Assembly (NCBI GenBank): GCA_904420085.1
Contig: CAJFUA010000047.1
Span: forward strand, 1 to 47,285
Reading direction: 5' to 3'
Length of the DNA stretch: 47,285 nucleotides
From: an uncultured Eubacterium sp.
GTDB taxonomy: Bacteria; Bacillota; Clostridia; Lachnospirales; Lachnospiraceae
This document shows, piece by piece, positions 1-7,465 of this stretch. A model generated the notes under the pieces. That model saw only the letters and a program-made list of their open reading frames with translations. It had not been told where the DNA came from and made no database searches. Position 1 is the stretch's first letter. The number at the start of each line of letters is the position of its first letter. The position numbers were made by a program, and so were the translations under genes.

Positions 1-94
1 ACATACTTTTTTTCATTTTCTCTTTAAACTAATCGTTCTGAGCATATTTTTTTGCTTTTTCTAGATTTTAGTTTTTCATTTAAGCACGAGATGT

Positions 95-106
95 GAACAA
101 ATGTTC
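95..106. promoter_or_regulatory. LexA (SOS) box upstream of the LysM gene
   Basis: The sequence GAACAAATGTTC is a perfect palindrome that matches the Gram-positive SOS operator core GAAC-N4-GTTC. It lies 42 bases before the ATG at 148, where a promoter is expected, so LexA bound here should repress the LysM gene until DNA damage. No lexA gene is inside the window. In many Firmicutes lexA is divergent from such a gene, so it may lie just beyond the left edge; that part is inference. Bases 1-94 hold no gene I can support. Confidence 0.85.
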
Positions 107-147
107 TTTGTGGTAAATATTCATTTTATTGCATAGGAGGATTTATG

Positions 148-519
148 ATGAATACAGTGAGAAGAAATACGAAAATGAGAAGAAATACAAAAAAAAGAAG
201 AGAGGCACAATTAAGGAAGAGAATATTTTTTGTCTGTATGGCATTTACGGTTATGATTGTATCCGTACTTATGATTTCCGGTTTAAAAAATGTCAGTGCA
301 ACGAATAACAGCGAAAACCCTGTATATAAATATTACACCAGTTACGAAGTTCAGCCAGGAGATACCCTTACATCCATTGCACAGAAATATACGGTAAACA
401 GTAATGTTTCTATTCAGGAATACATACGTGAGGTAAAAAAGAACAACCAGTTGGTTTCAGATAAAATTACTAGTGGAAAATATCTTGTGATTTCTTATTA
501 TTCCGATGAGTATAAATAA
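148..519 (+). CDS. LysM-domain membrane protein, YneA-like SOS cell-division inhibitor candidate
   Basis: This small protein (123 aa from ATG 148) has a very basic N-terminus, one transmembrane segment (about residues 27-46) and an extracytoplasmic LysM domain (from about residue 67, with the typical QPGDTL start). That is the layout of YneA-type proteins, which delay division during the SOS response in Bacillus and relatives. Two ATGs are possible: AGGAGG at 135-140 lies 4 bases before ATG 145 and 7 bases before ATG 148, so 148 is preferred. The perfect LexA box at 95-106 supports the SOS role. It is one of only two plus-strand genes here. The fold is certain; the division-inhibitor role is inferred from architecture and operator. 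It could instead be a plain peptidoglycan-binding protein. Confidence 0.75.
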   Translation: MNTVRRNTKMRRNTKKRREAQLRKRIFFVCMAFTVMIVSVLMISGLKNVSATNNSENPVYKYYTSYEVQPGDTLTSIAQKYTVNSNVSIQEYIREVKKNNQLVSDKITSGKYLVISYYSDEYK

Positions 520-549
520 AGTTTTGTCTTTATTATACATATGAGTACC

Positions 550-585
550 GTGCCATACAAAGGTACCCCGTTATTTGTATGGCAC
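550..585. repeat. Perfect 12-bp inverted repeat (hairpin) in the LysM 3' region
   Basis: GTGCCATACAAA (550-561) and its exact complement TTTGTATGGCAC (574-585) flank a 12-base loop containing GGTACC. There is no T-run on either side on either strand, so it is not a standard intrinsic terminator. It lies in the expected 3' untranslated region of the LysM transcript, ahead of the real terminator at 661-705. It could be an RNA stability hairpin or a protein-binding site. Confidence 0.7.
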
Positions 586-660
586 AGCACAAATATAAAA
601 AGCAATACGTTTTCATCCCCTTTTCGCATTCTTTGCTTTTTATATTTTTTATTCTTTCTT

Positions 661-705
661 TGCCGCAAATGAACTTATACGCACTTCATTTGCGGCATTT
701 TTTAA
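661..705 (+). terminator. Intrinsic terminator of the LysM gene
   Basis: TGCCGCAAATGA (661-672) pairs perfectly with TCATTTGCGGCA (686-697) around a 13-base loop and is followed at once by a T-run (698-703). A T-run follows only in the plus direction, so it ends the LysM transcript and is not a terminator for the convergent recombinase gene that stops at 717. Confidence 0.85.
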
Positions 706-716
706 TCGTTCTTTTA

Positions 717-1775
717 TTAATCTTTTCTAAGTTTTACGGCGTTTCTGGCTTTTTTGCGGCGTTCATCTTCGATGGCAGCATAGTGTTTTTTTGTGGTATT
801 TACATCTTTATGGCCTAAAACATCTGCCACCAGATAAATATCTCCTGTTTCCCGATAAAGAGAAGTACCGTAAGTGCTCCTTAATTTGTGCGGTGTAATC
901 TTTTTTAAATTGGTCACAAGAGAAGCATATTTTTTTACAAGATTTTCCACGGCACGCACACCGATTCTTCGCTTTTGCAGGGAAAGAAACAGAGCATTTT
1001 CATCTCCGCCTACCGGAACGATAAGTTTTCTTTCTTCAATATAATTGAGCAAGGCTTCCTCAACTTCTTCCCCAAAATACACAACGGTCTCATTTCCGCC
1101 TTTCCGTCTGATTTTGATTCCGGAATTTTTAAAATCAATATCATTGATATCAATCCCTACACATTCAGATACACGGATGCCAGTACCAAGAAGAAGAGTT
1201 AAAATTGCCATATCCCGGACCTTGGTTTTGGCATGAAAATTTTGCTGTGATTTTGTCAATTTATCTCCGGTTTCCACCTCATCCAGCAGAATACTTACTT
1301 CATCCGTATCCAGGCGGACAATCTCTTTCTGATGGATTTTGGGCATATCTACAATAGAAGCAGGGTTTGTTTGAATGGTTTCTTTTTTATAAAAATATCG
1401 ATACAAGGTACGCAGACATGCCAGTTTTCTCATAATTCCCCGTTCCTTATTCGTATGTTCTACACCATCTTCCGTAACATAATATTTTAAATAGTCTAAA
1501 TATTCCTCAATATCGGTGGCTGTAATCCGGTCTAAAATACTGACAGGAAGGTCACGTAGATCTTTATTTTTCACTTCCGGATTTTCTGCTTTTAAATAAT
1601 TAAAAAATACGACAAGATCATATGCGTAAGCAATCCGGGTTCGGGAAGAAGTGGTGGACTCAATACCTCTGAAAAATTCTCCACAGAATCGGGGAAGCTG
1701 CTTTTGAAGTTCCCTTAACTTTAATTCATTTTTAATAATAACCTGTTCGTGATAATTTCTGTTGGACGCAGCCAT
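717..1775 (-). CDS. Tyrosine recombinase (XerC/D-like phage-integrase family)
   Basis: This is a 352-aa site-specific DNA recombinase. The N-terminal SAM-like DNA-binding domain (about 30-140) is followed by a catalytic domain with every expected active-site residue: Arg201 (GTGIRVSE), Lys225, His296 and Arg299 (HKLRS), His322 (LGHKD) and the nucleophile Tyr332 (HYA). The start has AAGGAGG seven bases upstream. The length is somewhat above XerC/XerD (about 300 aa). It is flanked by housekeeping genes, with no other mobile-element gene and no excisionase, so it looks like a resident chromosomal recombinase rather than part of a prophage. Whether it is the chromosome-dimer resolvase cannot be told from sequence alone. 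Its promoter carries twin repeats, listed separately. Confidence 0.85.
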   Translation of the reverse strand: MAASNRNYHEQVIIKNELKLRELQKQLPRFCGEFFRGIESTTSSRTRIAYAYDLVVFFNYLKAENPEVKNKDLRDLPVSILDRITATDIEEYLDYLKYYVTEDGVEHTNKERGIMRKLACLRTLYRYFYKKETIQTNPASIVDMPKIHQKEIVRLDTDEVSILLDEVETGDKLTKSQQNFHAKTKVRDMAILTLLLGTGIRVSECVGIDINDIDFKNSGIKIRRKGGNETVVYFGEEVEEALLNYIEERKLIVPVGGDENALFLSLQKRRIGVRAVENLVKKYASLVTNLKKITPHKLRSTYGTSLYRETGDIYLVADVLGHKDVNTTKKHYAAIEDERRKKARNAVKLRKD

Positions 1776-1796
1776 TGTTTTACCTCCTTATGAAAG

Positions 1797-1838
1797 ATAG
1801 ACTGTATGAAGAATAGACTGTTAAAGATACTTTTGCAA
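1797..1838 (-). promoter_or_regulatory. Candidate promoter of the recombinase gene with twin direct repeats
   Basis: On the minus strand a -35 TTGCAA (1838-1833) and a -10 TATTCT (1815-1810) are separated by 17 bases. The 9-mer ACAGTCTAT occurs twice in the same orientation, at 1821-1813 (overlapping the -10) and 1805-1797 (around the expected transcription start). The period is 16 bases. The promoter is a 4/6 plus 4/6 match, so it is plausible but not certain. Confidence 0.45.
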
Positions 1839-1857
1839 TATAATAATTCCGGTTCAA

Positions 1858-2559
1858 TCAGAAACTTCCATTTAATAATGCTCTGAAAAAACGCTCTTTG
1901 CAGCCGGGATTTTCTTCATTTAACTGCCGGACCAGTTTTTTTACATATTCCCGTTTGGTGTGGCCATCCACCGGGCAGGGATTCTTTGCGATAGGAAGTT
2001 CATATTTGTTTGAAAAACCGATAACATCCATTTCCGGGGCGTACATTAAAGGCCGTATAACTGTTAAATCCATGCGGTCTAAATAGGTAACGGGAGAGAA
2101 GCAGTGGAAGCGCCCCTCATATATCAGCGATAAAAACATGGTTTCTATCATATCATCTTTGTGATGGGCATAGGCGATTTTATTACATCCCAACTCTTTT
2201 GCCTTCTCATTTAAAGAACCTTTTCGCATCTTGGCACAGAGAGAGCAGGGACTTGTCTCTTTTCTTGACTCGAACACAATGTCGGCAATGTCCGTCTTAA
2301 TGATATGATATTCTACATGAAGAGCAGAACAGAACTCTTTTATTTTTTCAAAATCCTGAATACCAAAACCTAAATCAACGGTAATGGCAACAATATCAAA
2401 TGCTGCGGGATAAAATCTTTTTAAACCGTTTAATGCATATAAAAGGGTAAGGCTGTCCTTGCCGCCGGAGATTCCAACGGCAATTTTGTCTCCGCCCTGT
2501 ATCATCTGATAATCCTCCACAGCTTTGCGGACATAACTGAATAATTTTTGCGCTTTCAT
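1858..2559 (-). CDS. TtcA-like tRNA 2-thiocytidine synthetase (PP-loop ATPase)
   Basis: The protein (233 aa) is in the TtcA/TtuA branch of PP-loop ATPases, which adenylate a tRNA base and replace oxygen with sulfur. The PP-loop motif SGGKDS is at residues 31-36. A CSLC pair (Cys105, Cys108) and a later Cys195 fit the cysteines that bind an Fe-S cluster in TtcA. The open frame extends upstream to 2742, but the start used here, ATG 2559, has GGAGG six bases upstream; the extra N-terminus would run across the rluD-like terminator. It is therefore transcribed separately from the rluD gene. Which tRNA base is modified (C32 or another) is not certain. Confidence 0.8.
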   Translation of the reverse strand: MKAQKLFSYVRKAVEDYQMIQGGDKIAVGISGGKDSLTLLYALNGLKRFYPAAFDIVAITVDLGFGIQDFEKIKEFCSALHVEYHIIKTDIADIVFESRKETSPCSLCAKMRKGSLNEKAKELGCNKIAYAHHKDDMIETMFLSLIYEGRFHCFSPVTYLDRMDLTVIRPLMYAPEMDVIGFSNKYELPIAKNPCPVDGHTKREYVKKLVRQLNEENPGCKERFFRALLNGSF

Positions 2560-2641
2560 ATTTTGCCTCCTGATGATGTATCTAATGTATCTTTCTATCA
2601 TTTTGATTACATTTCTGAACTTTTGGAAAAGAGAAGAATAA

Positions 2642-2683
2642 CAAAAAAATAGTTGTGTATCTGATATGATGATAACACAACTA
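2642..2683 (-). terminator. Intrinsic terminator after the rluD-like gene
   Basis: Read on the minus strand, TAGTTGTGT (2683-2675) pairs with ACACAACTA (2658-2650) around a 16-base loop, followed by a T-run (2648-2642). It closes the aroB-lspA-rluD transcript just before the ttcA-like gene begins. Confidence 0.7.
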
Positions 2684-2728
2684 TTCGCAAAAGACAAGTT
2701 TAACGAAGAAGTATATGCAAAAATAGCA

Positions 2729-3640
2729 CTATTTAAGCACATTTTCTATTAAATTCTTAAAATATTCAGGAGTTTTTGCTTCAAACTCCATATATTCTCC
2801 TGTAGACGGATGAATAAATCCGATAGTTTTGGCATGGAGACATTGCCCCTGCAGTTTGTATGGACATTTATTGTGATTGTAAATCTCATCTCCTAATAAA
2901 GGATGATGAATACTTGCCATATGTACTCTGATTTGATGGGTCCGTCCGGTCTCTAATTGAAACTGGCATAAACTGTAATTGGTAAACTGCTGTAACACCT
3001 GATAATGTGTGATGGCCCGTTTCCCGTTTTTTTCGTTAATGCACATTTCCTTCCGTTTTACCGGATGTCTGCCTATCGGTGCGTCAATGACACCTTCCAA
3101 ATCATGAAATGTTCCCTGCACGATTCCGATATATTTTCGTGTAATGGAATGTTCTTTTAATTGTCCGGCAATACAGTTATGGCTGTTATTGTTTTTACAG
3201 ACAATTAATGCGCCGGTAGTATCTTTATCAATTCTGTGAACGATACCGGGGCGCAATATACCATTGATATTGGATAAATTCTCTTTACAATGATACATAA
3301 TGCCATTGACTAAAGTTCCGGAATAATGTCCCGGCGCCGGATGAACGACCATGTCTTTCGGTTTATTTATAATTAAAACATCCTTATCTTCATAAATAAT
3401 ATCTAAAGGGATATTTTCCGGTTCAATATCGGCATAAACCGGTTCAGGGATATCTATAAGAATCCGGTCTTCTGCCTGCACTTTATATCCTGCCTTGGAA
3501 ATGTTGTCATTTACCAGAATATTTCCGTCTTTTATTAACTTTTGAATATAGGTTCTGGAATGATCTTTCAACAGTTCATTTAAATATTTATCCAGCCGGA
3601 CATCCTGTAAGTTGTCATCCACAATAAACATATCACTCAT
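2729..3640 (-). CDS. RluA/RluD-family 23S rRNA pseudouridine synthase
   Basis: This 303-aa protein converts uridines in RNA to pseudouridine. An N-terminal S4 RNA-binding domain (about 14-70) is followed by the catalytic domain with the family signature HRIDKDTTG at 135-143, in which Asp138 is the nucleophile. The start ATG 3640 has GGGAG at good distance. It follows lspA by 61 bases, the lspA-rluD pairing seen widely in Firmicutes. RluD in E. coli modifies 23S rRNA helix 69; the exact target of this paralogue group (YlyB type) is not certain. Confidence 0.9.
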   Translation of the reverse strand: MSDMFIVDDNLQDVRLDKYLNELLKDHSRTYIQKLIKDGNILVNDNISKAGYKVQAEDRILIDIPEPVYADIEPENIPLDIIYEDKDVLIINKPKDMVVHPAPGHYSGTLVNGIMYHCKENLSNINGILRPGIVHRIDKDTTGALIVCKNNNSHNCIAGQLKEHSITRKYIGIVQGTFHDLEGVIDAPIGRHPVKRKEMCINEKNGKRAITHYQVLQQFTNYSLCQFQLETGRTHQIRVHMASIHHPLLGDEIYNHNKCPYKLQGQCLHAKTIGFIHPSTGEYMEFEAKTPEYFKNLIENVLK

Positions 3641-3701
3641 AAATTTTCTCCCGGACCATGAATTTCAAATTTACGGTCTGTTTAACAGCCTGATTTACAG
3701 T

Positions 3702-4238
3702 CTATAATTTCCCTCTGATAGAGATTATCTTATTAAAGTCCTCCTCTTTTATTCGGAACAGACAGATAAATATAATGCCAATACAGGAAACCGTAACATA
3801 ACAGTCCGCCACATTAAATATAGGGAAATGAATCAGTTCAAAATAGATAAAATCAATTACAAACCCATGAAAAACACGGTCTATCAGATTTCCTACGGCA
3901 CCTGACAATAACAAAATCAGAAATATATTTAAGATTTTATAGACGGAAGTTTTCGTTAAAAAATATAAACGGGTAACATTTCTGATAAAAAGGCAGATAA
4001 AAATAACTGCTATCAGGGTAAAGATTATAAACAGAAAACGTCTGCCGGAGAACATTCCCCAGGCAGCCCCTGTATTTCCACCGTCTAAATAATGAAAACA
4101 GAATACATCTTTTATAATGACAAAGTCATTTTTCCCTTTTAAGCAGACAGTTGCCAAAAATTTGCTTATCTGATCAATCGCAATCAAAAAAGCCGTAAAT
4201 AAGCCGATTTTTACTATATATGAACATTTTTTATTCAT
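3702..4238 (-). CDS. lspA: Lipoprotein signal peptidase (signal peptidase II)
   Basis: This is an integral membrane aspartyl protease (178 aa) that cleaves the signal peptide of diacylglyceryl-modified prolipoproteins. Four hydrophobic segments are visible. The catalytic Asp pair is present: Asp129 in the GFVID motif and Asp145 in FNVAD, with the conserved NLIDR before them. The ATG at 4238 overlaps the end of aroB by 8 bases, so translation is probably coupled. The length is slightly above the usual 150-165 residues because of a basic C-terminal tail. Confidence 0.93.
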   Translation of the reverse strand: MNKKCSYIVKIGLFTAFLIAIDQISKFLATVCLKGKNDFVIIKDVFCFHYLDGGNTGAAWGMFSGRRFLFIIFTLIAVIFICLFIRNVTRLYFLTKTSVYKILNIFLILLLSGAVGNLIDRVFHGFVIDFIYFELIHFPIFNVADCYVTVSCIGIIFICLFRIKEEDFNKIISIRGKL

Positions 4239-5346
4239 GATTAATTACCTTTTCCACACTTTTTAACAAATCGGCTTTGGAAACGTCTCTGCTTATCAAA
4301 GCGTTGCCGATTTTATCTGTTAGAATGAATTTAATAATTCCACCATCCATTTTTTTATCATTCAAAGTAGCACTTACAACCTGCTCAGACGGAATATTTT
4401 TTACAGTCAGAGGGAGTTTAAACGTTTCAAGAACATTTAATATATCCCTATATGTATTTTCATCAATCAATCCTTTTTCCATCGATAAGTAGGATGCGGC
4501 GTTAATTCCCACAGAAACACATTCCCCATGAAGGAGGGAAAAATCAGTAACCTTTTCAACGGCATGTCCGATTGTATGACCAAAATTAAGCAGCGCTCTC
4601 TCATTCAGTTCTTTCGGGTCGTTTTCCACAACGTTCCGTTTGATATTACAGCTTACAAACAATAACTGTTTTAAAGTATGAAAATCCTTGTTGAATATAC
4701 CGGATACATTTTCTTTCAGCCAGTAAAAATATTCGGAATCTCTGATAATCCCGTGCTTTATCACTTCTCCCATTCCCTGAAGATACTCTCTTTCCGGTAA
4801 AGAATTTAATGTGGAAAGATTCATATACACAAGTTTTGGCATATAAAATGCACCCACCATATTTTTGTAAGCTTTAAAATCCACGCCGGTTTTACCGCCA
4901 ATACTGGAATCCACCTGAGCCAGCAATGTGGTAGGAATCTGCACAAAATCAATGCCTCTCAAATAAGTAGCCGCGGCAAATCCGGTAATATCTCCGGTAA
5001 CACCGCCTCCCAGCGCCAAAAGCATGTCCTTTCTGTCAAAATGATTTACAATCAGCGTCTCATAAATATTATTGACGGTACTGACGTTTTTATATTGTTC
5101 TCCTGCGGGAAATTCATGGATAATTACCTTTTTACAACATGGTTCAAGAATACGTTTAAATTCCTCTGCATAAAGAGGCGCTACATTTGACTCTGTAACA
5201 ATACAAAGTTTTCTGTTTTTTATATTATTTTTTTCAAGTTCCGCTGTAATATTTTCAAACGAATCAGAATAAACAATATCATAACAGGGCTGATTCTCAT
5301 AATGAACGGTAATTCTGTCCGATAAATTTTCTAATGCTTTTATCAT
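4231..5346 (-). CDS. aroB: 3-dehydroquinate synthase
   Basis: The 371-aa enzyme catalyses the second step of the shikimate pathway, turning DAHP into 3-dehydroquinate with NAD and a metal ion. The glycine-rich NAD site (LGGGVTGD), the PTTLLAQVDSS substrate segment and the metal ligands in GEVIKHG, NFGHTIGH and HGE are all present, and the length is normal. It is upstream of lspA and downstream of ylmH, separated from ylmH by 44 bases. No other aro gene is in the window, so it is a lone pathway gene inside a division/envelope block. Confidence 0.95.
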   Translation of the reverse strand: MIKALENLSDRITVHYENQPCYDIVYSDSFENITAELEKNNIKNRKLCIVTESNVAPLYAEEFKRILEPCCKKVIIHEFPAGEQYKNVSTVNNIYETLIVNHFDRKDMLLALGGGVTGDITGFAAATYLRGIDFVQIPTTLLAQVDSSIGGKTGVDFKAYKNMVGAFYMPKLVYMNLSTLNSLPEREYLQGMGEVIKHGIIRDSEYFYWLKENVSGIFNKDFHTLKQLLFVSCNIKRNVVENDPKELNERALLNFGHTIGHAVEKVTDFSLLHGECVSVGINAASYLSMEKGLIDENTYRDILNVLETFKLPLTVKNIPSEQVVSATLNDKKMDGGIIKFILTDKIGNALISRDVSKADLLKSVEKVINHE

Positions 5347-5390
5347 AATTGCCTCCTATCCGGTTTTTATCTGTCTTACAGCAGATAAAT

Positions 5391-6146
5391 TTATTGGTAC
5401 AAACTTAGTTTAATCAGATTTCTCCCCTTTTTGGTCTCCTTCAGTACGCCTTGAAAAACAAATCGGCCTTTTCCCCTTACGGAAACAATGTCTCCTTCTT
5501 TCACAGCTGCCCCGTTGGAGGTAGTCACTTTTCCGTTAATAAATACTTTTCTCTCTTCAATACAGGAAATAATGCTGCTCCGCGTAGTCTTAAATGCCGT
5601 GGCAATTAAACTGTCCAGCCGGATGTTTGAAATAGTACCGGTAATCTCCTTTAAATTGGGAATCACATTTACGGATCTGCATTCTGTTTTATGGATGGTT
5701 ACCTGTGTATGTCTGATTTTAAACAGATTTTCCATAATATAAGCAGATATATCTTCTTTGCAGTATACATAAGCCTGCTGTTCTTTCACAAAGATATCAC
5801 CGATTTTATTTCTGTTGATTCCTAAATTTAAAACAGCACCTAAAAAATCCCTGTGACTTAGTTGCTCTGCAAACTTGGAATTGATTGGTGCAATGGAAAG
5901 TACGACAATAGGAGGTTCTTCCTCATAATATATTTCCTTAGGTGAAAAAACTGCAATTTTTCTCTCTGCATAAGGATTACCTCCTGTGGTCTTTAATGTG
6001 ACAGGAGGTAATGTTTCTTTTATCTGATTTAAAATACTTAATTCATAGAGATTTAGAAAATCAGAATATGTATAAATGTTTCTTTCATATGCAGTATTTG
6101 CAAGGTCACCAAAACGATTTACTAAAAATAATTCTTCTTTATTCAT
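5391..6146 (-). CDS. ylmH: YlmH-like S4-domain RNA-binding protein
   Basis: This 251-aa protein is of the YlmH type, found beside sepF across Firmicutes and linked to ribosome quality control (binding stalled 50S subunits) as well as to the division cluster. The C-terminal S4 domain is at about residues 175-235 (SLIATAF, then the VFINGKV and VREGDIVSVRG-like segments). A longer frame reads back into sepF, but ATG 6146 is four bases after the sepF stop and gives the family N-terminus (FLVNRFGDLA, then YSDFL), so translation is coupled to sepF. The usual ylmG and divIVA neighbours are absent here. Confidence 0.85.
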   Translation of the reverse strand: MNKEELFLVNRFGDLANTAYERNIYTYSDFLNLYELSILNQIKETLPPVTLKTTGGNPYAERKIAVFSPKEIYYEEEPPIVVLSIAPINSKFAEQLSHRDFLGAVLNLGINRNKIGDIFVKEQQAYVYCKEDISAYIMENLFKIRHTQVTIHKTECRSVNVIPNLKEITGTISNIRLDSLIATAFKTTRSSIISCIEERKVFINGKVTTSNGAAVKEGDIVSVRGKGRFVFQGVLKETKKGRNLIKLSLYQ

Positions 6147-6150
6147 GGTA

Positions 6151-6729
6151 TTAATAAGTTCTTCTGGAAGTATACATATTCGAAGAATAATTGGATGCGT
6201 ATTCAGAACCGGCATCGCTGACCGCATCCTGAAAATCACCCGTAATATCCACGGAATGAGGGGTAACCAGATAAATATAACCGCTAATTTTTTGAAGATT
6301 TCCTGAAATGGCATAACATCCGCCAATTACGGAATCCACAATACGCTGAGCCAAATCTATTTTAATTCCCTCCAGATTTAAAACTACGGATTTCCCTTCT
6401 AATAAAGTATCTATAATATCTTTTGTATTTTCATAATGGGTAGGTTTTATGACGCAGACTTCCATATCACTGCTGGAGGAGCCACGCATCTGAACAACCT
6501 TACTGTTTCTTGTGCTTCTGCTTCGGAACTGAGATGTGGTTTTCGTTCTGGGTGCAGCCGCTTCTGCTTCTTCTTTTTTCGGCTCTCTTTCTACGGTCCG
6601 TTTTTTAGGAGCCGGTTCCATATCTATATCTTCCTCTAAATCGTCATCAAAGTCATCATAATAATCATCGTATTCATCGTTGTAATCCATTGTGAAAACA
6701 TTTTTAATTTTATCTCCAAATTTTGACAT
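6151..6729 (-). CDS. sepF: Cell division protein SepF
   Basis: SepF (192 aa) binds the inner membrane face and FtsZ, forms arcs or rings and helps build the division septum. The N-terminus begins with MSKFGDKIK, which can act as a membrane anchor. It is followed by a strongly acidic Asp/Glu-rich linker (about 16-40), a basic/Ser-Thr linker, and the conserved core (about 90-175) with VIKPTHYENTKDI and VLNLEGI, the GGCYAISG turn and the KISGYIYLVTP strand. RBS and start are clear. It lies between yggS and ylmH, the standard order. Confidence 0.93.
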   Translation of the reverse strand: MSKFGDKIKNVFTMDYNDEYDDYYDDFDDDLEEDIDMEPAPKKRTVEREPKKEEAEAAAPRTKTTSQFRSRSTRNSKVVQMRGSSSSDMEVCVIKPTHYENTKDIIDTLLEGKSVVLNLEGIKIDLAQRIVDSVIGGCYAISGNLQKISGYIYLVTPHSVDITGDFQDAVSDAGSEYASNYSSNMYTSRRTY

Positions 6730-6741
6730 GACATTCTCCTA

Positions 6742-7434
6742 TTAAATATTATAGTTTCTCTCTCCGAATATGCCTGTCCCAACTCTTATCATTGTGGCAC
6801 CTTCCTCAATGGCGACCTGATAATCTCCGGTCATTCCCATTGAAAGCACATTCATATTAACATTATCAATGTTTTTCTCTCTTATGTCAACCGATAATTT
6901 TTTCATTTTCGAAAAATATTCTCGGTTCGTCTCAGGATTATCCGTATATGGGGCGATTGTCATCAGCCCTTGTATCCGTAGGTGAGGTAATATAGACATT
7001 GCTTTTATCAGTTCTAATGTATCACCGGCTGATATGCCGAATTTGCTCTCTTCTTCTGCCATATTTACTTCAATCAGAACATTTGCAATCATATCTTTTT
7101 TTGCGAATTCTGTCTCTATCTGATTTGCCAGCCGCAGAGAATCCACGGAATGAATCAGCGAAACTTTTCCAACCAGGTATTTCACTTTGTTTCTCTGTAA
7201 ATGTCCAATCATATGCCAACGGATGTCTTTGGGCAGAATATCATATTTTTCAGATAATTCCTGTACTTTGTTTTCTCCGTAATCCAATATACCGGAGGGC
7301 AGAGCCTCCTCAATATCTGTATATGGTTTGGTTTTGCTGACTGCAATCAGTGTAATTTCCTCCGGATTTCTTCCCGATTTCTTACATGCTGCTTCAATAT
7401 TTTGTCTGACTTTTTCAATATTTTCTAATATCAT
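6742..7434 (-). CDS. YggS-family pyridoxal-phosphate homeostasis protein
   Basis: This is a single-domain PLP-binding TIM-barrel protein (230 aa) of the YggS/YlmE/PROSC family. It holds PLP and balances vitamin B6 and amino-acid pools but has no known catalytic reaction. The PLP lysine is Lys34 in AVSKTKP, and the phosphate-binding end SMGMTGDY and IRVGTGIFG are present. A longer frame starts at 7506 inside the hlyD-like gene, but ATG 7434 has AAAGGAG at proper distance and gives the normal family length. It sits upstream of sepF, as ylmE does in Bacillus. Confidence 0.92.
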   Translation of the reverse strand: MILENIEKVRQNIEAACKKSGRNPEEITLIAVSKTKPYTDIEEALPSGILDYGENKVQELSEKYDILPKDIRWHMIGHLQRNKVKYLVGKVSLIHSVDSLRLANQIETEFAKKDMIANVLIEVNMAEEESKFGISAGDTLELIKAMSILPHLRIQGLMTIAPYTDNPETNREYFSKMKKLSVDIREKNIDNVNMNVLSMGMTGDYQVAIEEGATMIRVGTGIFGERNYNI

Positions 7435-7465
7435 ATATAGGTCTCCTTTATATAAAATCATCAAA

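Noticed and set aside
1-94. Start of a divergent lexA gene at the left edge
   Set aside because: A minus-strand ATG near position 14 with AAAGAG upstream could start a gene, but only four codons are visible, which is not enough to identify it.
550-585. Possible dif or attachment site for the recombinase
   Set aside because: The arms are 12 bp but the 12-base centre is too long for a usual Xer core site, and no second copy was seen in the window.
579-818. Open frame on the plus strand, 79 aa, over the terminator
   Set aside because: It runs through the 661-705 terminator and into the antisense of the recombinase gene, has no ribosome binding site, and its product is only a low-complexity hydrophobic string.
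717-2559. Genomic island or prophage remnant around the tyrosine recombinase
   Set aside because: Neighbours on both sides are ordinary chromosomal genes, there is no tRNA, no phage or conjugation gene, and base use does not change visibly.
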